Positions 59,410-64,000 of a DNA stretch of 64,000 nt are shown here, one piece after another. Position 1 is the first letter of the stretch, and every line of letters begins with the position of its first letter. The translations under genes and the position numbers were made by a program. Below the pieces are notes generated by a model. It saw only the letters and a list, made by a program, of their open reading frames with translations. It had not been told where the DNA came from and did no database searches. Origin of the DNA: Saururus chinensis (lineage: Eukaryota; Streptophyta; Magnoliopsida; Piperales; Saururaceae). The DNA is taken from contig CP141147.1 of assembly GCA_035235625.1 (NCBI GenBank), forward strand, positions 30,858,756 to 30,922,755. The letters run 5' to 3'.

Positions 59410-61175
59410 TCTCTGAAAAAATAAAAAGATTACACATCATATAGTCTTATATTAATAAGATTTAATTTTAATACCCTGACTCATTTAAATGAACTCGGCC
59501 TCACACAGAATTATATGAGCCTAAGCATAATGCACCATCAAATTTCGATCTGACCCCTCAATTCAACAGCCCATGATGTCTATGCTCTTTGCTTACATAT
59601 AGGAGCCCACACTTAAACTTTTTCCTTTTTACATTAGTAGAAAGGTTTAGTTTTGACAAACCTAGCTAATTGGAATTTTAAAGTTGCTTGAAACTTTAAA
59701 AATTTACAAGATATACTATTTAAACATGAGTCATGTTATTATGGGCTCGGCCTCACAATCGACAATGTAATCTTTGGCTATCTTATTGCGATTTGACAAT
59801 GGATATTACTCGCGAGTTACACAGGTTGTCTACCCCCTTCACCGAATCTCAATCAAATGATCATAATGCCCATCATCGTGAGCAAATATTAACTTTTTCT
59901 AAATTAAATATTTCATCTAAATATATATCTGAACAGCAAAGAACTTTGAAGCGCTCGTGCTTCTTATACATCATGTTAACCTGTGACCGCTGCGATTTTG
60001 CAGACTCTGCCAGTACTCAAGTTCAAGCTATCAAATGCACCTGGCAGAAAATCATGAAGCCCGCACAAAGAGGCACATCATACCTCCTCGGCCCGGCCCA
60101 CTTTCTTTATTTCTTTTGGCACTCCGGCCCACACATTTCTACTTACAAGTGTACATCTCAAGTTACAATCAGGGCCATGTCACAGAAGGTCAACCAACAC
60201 AAATTCATTAACTCATGCCATTTGCCCACAAGAAACGGGGCCAACTTGGTTGTAGACAAATGACGATCATTTAAACAAGCTGGACCCGTCTTCATTGACT
60301 AAGCAAGTAGGGTTGCGAGAATTAAAATGGCTGGACTGGATCCTAGAGGTTCAGGCCACCTGTGCCGAGGAAGAATTAGGATGACAGCATTCAATTGTGC
60401 GGTTCAGGCACCCACTCCCCAAAATAATAAGGGCACGTGACGCCTGCAACATCGGGAGCAAAAACGCATCTGCCCATTTTTGGTGTAGGCTTGTGTAGTG
60501 TAAATGTATCTCATGGTAGCAATTATGGAGGGTGTTGCTCTTACCATTCCAGGCCTCAGCTCCAACGGGTTCAAAATTTAAGCTAAATGAGTGTTTTTTT
60601 AAGTTTTATTTGTACATTGGAATAGTTGAAAAGCATCGGGCACTTCCCCTATATAACATCAATAAGACTATAGAAATCTTGTTTGGATGAGGTCGGGCTT
60701 ATGCGTGTTAGTGTAGCATCATCGGTTGTTGGACTATAATCCTACATAAACACTACTCATAGGACATATTGGTTCTATGCCCCGTTTATTATCGGATCTC
60801 AATCCTGTGGTTCATGACGCTAGGGCTCATACTTGTGCATGTGAACTCGAGCTGATAATATAAATATCAAGTGTGCATTTAAGAGAGCATTCATAGAGAA
60901 CATTGAAGGTTGTTAGCTCTAAACTTAATGGTTCATATTACTCATGATTCATGAACATGGTCTCAATCTAATAATTTGCAATGCGCCTTGCACACATATA
61001 ACTAAATGTGTTACGCGCATACTAACTTTCTTTTTCTTTTTCTTATTCTTCATACCATCTACCCCTATTTACCTTGAGTGGGAAAGTCTCCTACTTATGT
61101 TAACATGAGCTGACGTATACGCGATAAAGTGAGAGTAACTCTTAGAGGTCTTTTAATAATTTTTTTCGGTGTGCT

Positions 61176-61224
<49 letters not shown>

Positions 61225-61930
61225 TACAGTTTATGTAATGTAAGCGACCTGGAGTGCATCGACGAGTAATTTGTATATGACATGTCATGATTTGATAGGC
61301 AATCCAATTTGCAAAATTTAGTTAGGCTACTTCAAACAAAGCTCAATGCCCCTTTTAGGCCCTACCACCAACAAACATGACCAACAATGAATTGCAAGAG
61401 GTGTTAGGTGTTAGAACTTCATTTAAATTTTTCTATCCAAAGTGACAGTAACATCCTGATGATTATATCTGGATTTGAGCTAGAGGTAAAAGCTGTTGCT
61501 CCTCTATGTAACGTTGCATTTGATTAACAAGACTTTCTTCGTAGCACTGCATTTGATCAAACAGCCTTCCCTTGTAACTTGTAAGTTGTAACTCTCTATG
61601 TCAACAGCTTAAGACAATCCATTTCTTGGGAACTTAGGGCCTAGGGGAAGGGGGGGGGTACTCAGATGATACTGGTTTGCATTCATTTTATATTAATCAT
61701 ACTATGATATAAAACAAGTTAGATGATTATAAAATTTTTAGTTTTGAACTACTTTACCTATATTTTTTACCATTAATTTGTATTTTACTTATGTTTTATA
61801 TATGTATATTATTTAATACAAGTTCGAATTGGTGTGTAATTTGAGGATATTTTAGTAAAATTATTTACTTAATTTTTTTTAGATATTTTGCCACGTGATA
61901 ACATAATTCTGGGGGCTAATATGGCATAAA
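59410..61930. other. intergenic region, no supported gene
   Basis: The longest open frame (59733-60263) has no recognisable domain and irregular composition. A (TA)n run lies at 61179-61222. Nothing else is supported. Confidence 0.5.
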
Positions 61931-61935
61931 GCATA

Positions 61936-62140
61936 CTCCCTCGGTCCTAATTTAATAGCTCTAGTTGGAAAAAAATATTTATTCTATATTAATAGCTCTA
62001 TTTTGTTTAATTTAAGTGATTTGGTACTTAAAAAATAATATCATAAATTTATTTTTCCTTTTTTTAGATGTAGGTTTCACCATTTAATAAAAATCACTAT
62101 TTTTCTAAATATAGCTATTAATGTAGAATAAAGGAAAAAA
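61936..62140. mobile_element. Stowaway-like MITE
   Basis: Begins CTCCCTCGGTCCTAATTTAA after TA and shows the family core: TTAATAGCTCTATTTTG, TATCATAAATTTATTTTT, TTTCACCATTTAATAAAA. The right end has drifted. Confidence 0.7.
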
Positions 62141-62654
62141 TTTAGGCTATGTTGATTTTAATTTTATAATATTTTTTTACACTCCCAACGTCTATTCTTA
62201 GTATAATTAGAAAGCTCTCCATGAGCAATGAGATATCATATGAATATATTTTATGAAAATTTTTACGTGGCCTCATATATATAACATATATCTCGATAAT
62301 AAATTTTTTTTTATTTTTGCCTATATTATACATGTTCAGATAATATATTTTTAAGACCCTAAGAAAATTCTGAAAGAGCTACATCAAATAAGACTTGCCA
62401 CAAAATTGGCTCTCACATGAATAATGTGTTTTACAACATAAAGTCTTTTGACACAATTGTCTTCTCTAACCTGCGATATAATATTTAGCCCGTGAAATTT
62501 AGACTCGAAATATATACTATAAATATATTTGGGTCAATACATTATTTTTATATATAATTTATAGTCATTGTGATCCTAAAAATATGTATTACTTTAATAT
62601 ATATTTTATTTTATCTTTTCTAATATATTTATACATATCATATGTTTACATTAT

Positions 62655-62834
62655 TGTTAGTTATATTCCATTTATTTGATATTAATAGCTATATTTTAAA
62701 AATAGTAGTTTATATTAAAGAGTGAAGCTCACACCTAAAGGAAGGAAAAATAAGCTTATAATACTATTCTTTTAAGTACTCAACTACTTAAATTTAACCA
62801 AATAAATCTATTAATATAGAACAAACTTTTTTAC
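62655..62834. mobile_element. Stowaway-like MITE, reversed copy
   Basis: Same family as 61936 in the opposite orientation: TTAAAGAGTGAAGCTCACAC, AATAAGCTTATAATACTATT, CTACTTAAATTTAACC, TATTAATATAGAACAAA. The ends are degenerate. Confidence 0.65.
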
Positions 62835-63270
62835 CTAATAAAATTATTAATTTATAAAAAAAACTATTTATCAAAGTTGGTTCAAATTTTATGGTTCAAT
62901 CACTAGCATTCATGAAGGTTAGGACTGGTGGCTCTTAAGCACTTAAGCCCAACCGTGCTTGATATTTACGTGGGCTCTAATGCGTAGGCCTACGGTTGTA
63001 TTGCTTAAAGACGTTCAAATTTGGAAAAGGAGATCAGATTGAGGGATAACGGTCAAAATCCACAGCCTCACGCACATCTAAAACTCACAGCTGTCAGATA
63101 ACCACGTCGCCGGCCGCGAGTCGCAGGAGCAAATTCGCGCGTTTAGCGGATTCTTCCGCTCGACATTCTGCCGAGAAACCTTCCCCTCGCTACACGCTGT
63201 CTGTCAATATCCAGAGGATATAAATGGTATATAATCACATAGCAAGGGTATTTCCGTCAAAACAGCCCTC

Positions 63271-63277
63271 TATAAAT
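63271..63277 (+). promoter_or_regulatory. TATA box of the kinase gene
   Basis: TATAAAT lies 215 bp upstream of the start codon at 63486, leaving a leader of roughly 180 bases that contains a short upstream frame. Inferred from position. Confidence 0.45.
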
Positions 63278-63358
63278 ATTCCAACTCGCCTCACTCCCCC
63301 CACTGGTTCATTCGCCAACTCTCCCCCGCCGGGATCCGCCATTTTTTCCGGCGAAAAC

Positions 63359-63409
63359 ATGCCAGAGAAGACCGACCCTGGTAGCCCCAAAAAGTCTAAT
63401 GCCCCGTAG
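63359..63409 (+). CDS. upstream open reading frame in the kinase leader, 16 codons
   Basis: ATG at 63359 opens MPEKTDPGSPKKSNAP and stops with TAG at 63407, 76 bases before the main start. It lies between the TATA box and the kinase ATG, so it may damp translation of the kinase. Whether it is translated or spliced out is unknown; a GTAAAGG lies downstream at about 63456. Confidence 0.35.
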   Translation: MPEKTDPGSPKKSNAP

Positions 63410-63485
63410 ATTCGTTTGAAAAGCTCTGGTTTTGTTTTGTCGGAACGATCCCGGTGGTAAAGGTAGGAACTTTTCTACTTCCGCC

Positions 63486-64000
63486 ATGTCGTTCTACAGC
63501 ACGGCCTTCCTGAACAGCGAGCTGTCGAAGCCCACCTCCATCTTCGGGCTCCGGCTCTGGGTGGTCATCGGGATCTGTGTGGGGGCCTTCATCGTCCTTA
63601 TTCTCTTTCTTCTCTCGCTCTGCCTCACCTCCCGCCGCCACCGCAAGGCCCCCGCTCTCTCCCACAAGCTCTCGTCCTCCGCTGCGGACCCCACCCCGGT
63701 GGTCTCCAAGGAGATCCAGGAGGTGGTCCACCTGGCGCCCGACCAGCGGGTCTCGGTGGCGCCGGCTATCGCAGACATTCAGATCGACATTGGGAAGGCG
63801 GAGCACCGGATCGTGTTCTCGGACCGCCCGTCGTCGCAGGCCAGCGGGGAGAGCCGGTCGACCACCGCAACGGACTCGGCGTCAATGGCGGGGGGCCCGC
63901 CGGAAGTGTCCCATCTGGGTTGGGGCCACTGGTACACGCTGAGGGAGCTGGAGGAGGCTACCGGCGGGCTGGCTGACGAGAATGTGATAGGCGAGGGCGG
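63486..64000 (+). CDS. receptor-like serine/threonine kinase, 5' part (partial)
   Basis: The frame is open from 63486 to the window end (171 codons plus two bases). It begins MSFYSTAFLNSELSKPTSIF, then one membrane segment LRLWVVIGICVGAFIVLILF followed by a SRRHRK stop-transfer patch. A Ser-rich juxtamembrane region contains DIQIDIGKAEHRIVFSD. It then reads VSHLGWGHWYTLRELEEATG, leading to NVIGEGG, the start of the glycine-rich ATP loop. This layout, with a tiny extracellular part, matches the plant kinases At1g01540 and At4g01330 (RLCK/TMK-like group of 'probable serine/threonine kinases'). The kinase catalytic residues lie beyond the window. The start is the only sensible Met and follows the GC-rich leader. 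Confidence 0.93.
   Translation, partial: MSFYSTAFLNSELSKPTSIFGLRLWVVIGICVGAFIVLILFLLSLCLTSRRHRKAPALSHKLSSSAADPTPVVSKEIQEVVHLAPDQRVSVAPAIADIQIDIGKAEHRIVFSDRPSSQASGESRSTTATDSASMAGGPPEVSHLGWGHWYTLRELEEATGGLADENVIGEG

Noticed and set aside
59733-60263. 176-codon open frame in the gene-poor region
   Set aside because: No domain, no splice context and irregular composition; probably chance.

Overview
This is plant nuclear DNA. Seven protein-coding genes with plant-type GT-AG introns sit in AT-rich intergenic DNA full of solo LTRs, hAT-type and Stowaway-type miniature elements and old duplications. Every recognised product is an angiosperm protein: a plastid TMEM14/FAX-family membrane protein, ANGUSTIFOLIA, a PAM68-like protein, ACC synthase, PrimPol, IspF and a receptor-like kinase. 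First exons are GC-rich (AN, IspF, the kinase, the 50-kb gene) while later exons and introns are AT-rich. That gradient fits a monocot, probably not a grass, or perhaps a magnoliid; this placement is inference.

Layout. 1-0.9 kb: first two exons of a TMEM14/FAX-like gene (-), running off the left edge. 2.9-4.8 kb: solo LTR with perfect 5-bp target duplication. 7.5-9.7 kb: tandem duplications and Stowaway-type MITEs. 9.9-15.5 kb: seven-exon ANGUSTIFOLIA gene (+), followed by a decayed copy of its own last exon. 18.0-18.6 kb: intronless PAM68-like gene (-). 21.1-21.6 kb: Copia-type solo LTR. 22.8-25.1 kb: four-exon ACC synthase gene (+). 25.3-34.5 kb: repeats, including a truncated Copia LTR with PBS and gag start, a very long Gypsy-type LTR packed with different tandem arrays, and an unusual pair of inverted LTRs. 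34.8-35.5 kb: unrecognised two-exon gene (-). 35.9-43.1 kb: fourteen-exon PrimPol gene (+). 44.5-47.8 kb: solo Gypsy-type LTR. 47.9-48.9 kb: hAT-type element. 50.2-50.8 kb: acidic protein with two ESCRT-binding-like repeats (+). 52.4-53.2 kb: decayed Copia gag (-). 55.3-56.2 kb: three-exon IspF gene (+). 56.3-63.2 kb: gene-free, with foldback and Stowaway MITEs. 63.5 kb to the end: 5' part of a receptor-like kinase (+).

The genes do not form a pathway. Three act in plastids (TMEM14/FAX lipid export, PAM68-like assembly factor, IspF in the MEP pathway). PrimPol acts in DNA damage tolerance, ACC synthase in ethylene synthesis, AN in cell shape, and the kinase probably at the plasma membrane. 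The neighbourhood itself is informative: from memory, Arabidopsis ACS2, AN and the closest kinase lie together at At1g01480-At1g01540, and PAM68L and PrimPol at At5g52780-At5g52800, so this looks like an old conserved gene block.

The most notable points are the plant PrimPol with intact catalytic and zinc motifs and a doubled WW/acidic C-terminal motif, an ACC synthase with a type I core but no type I regulatory tail, a decayed duplicate of AN's last exon, and the head-to-head LTR pair.
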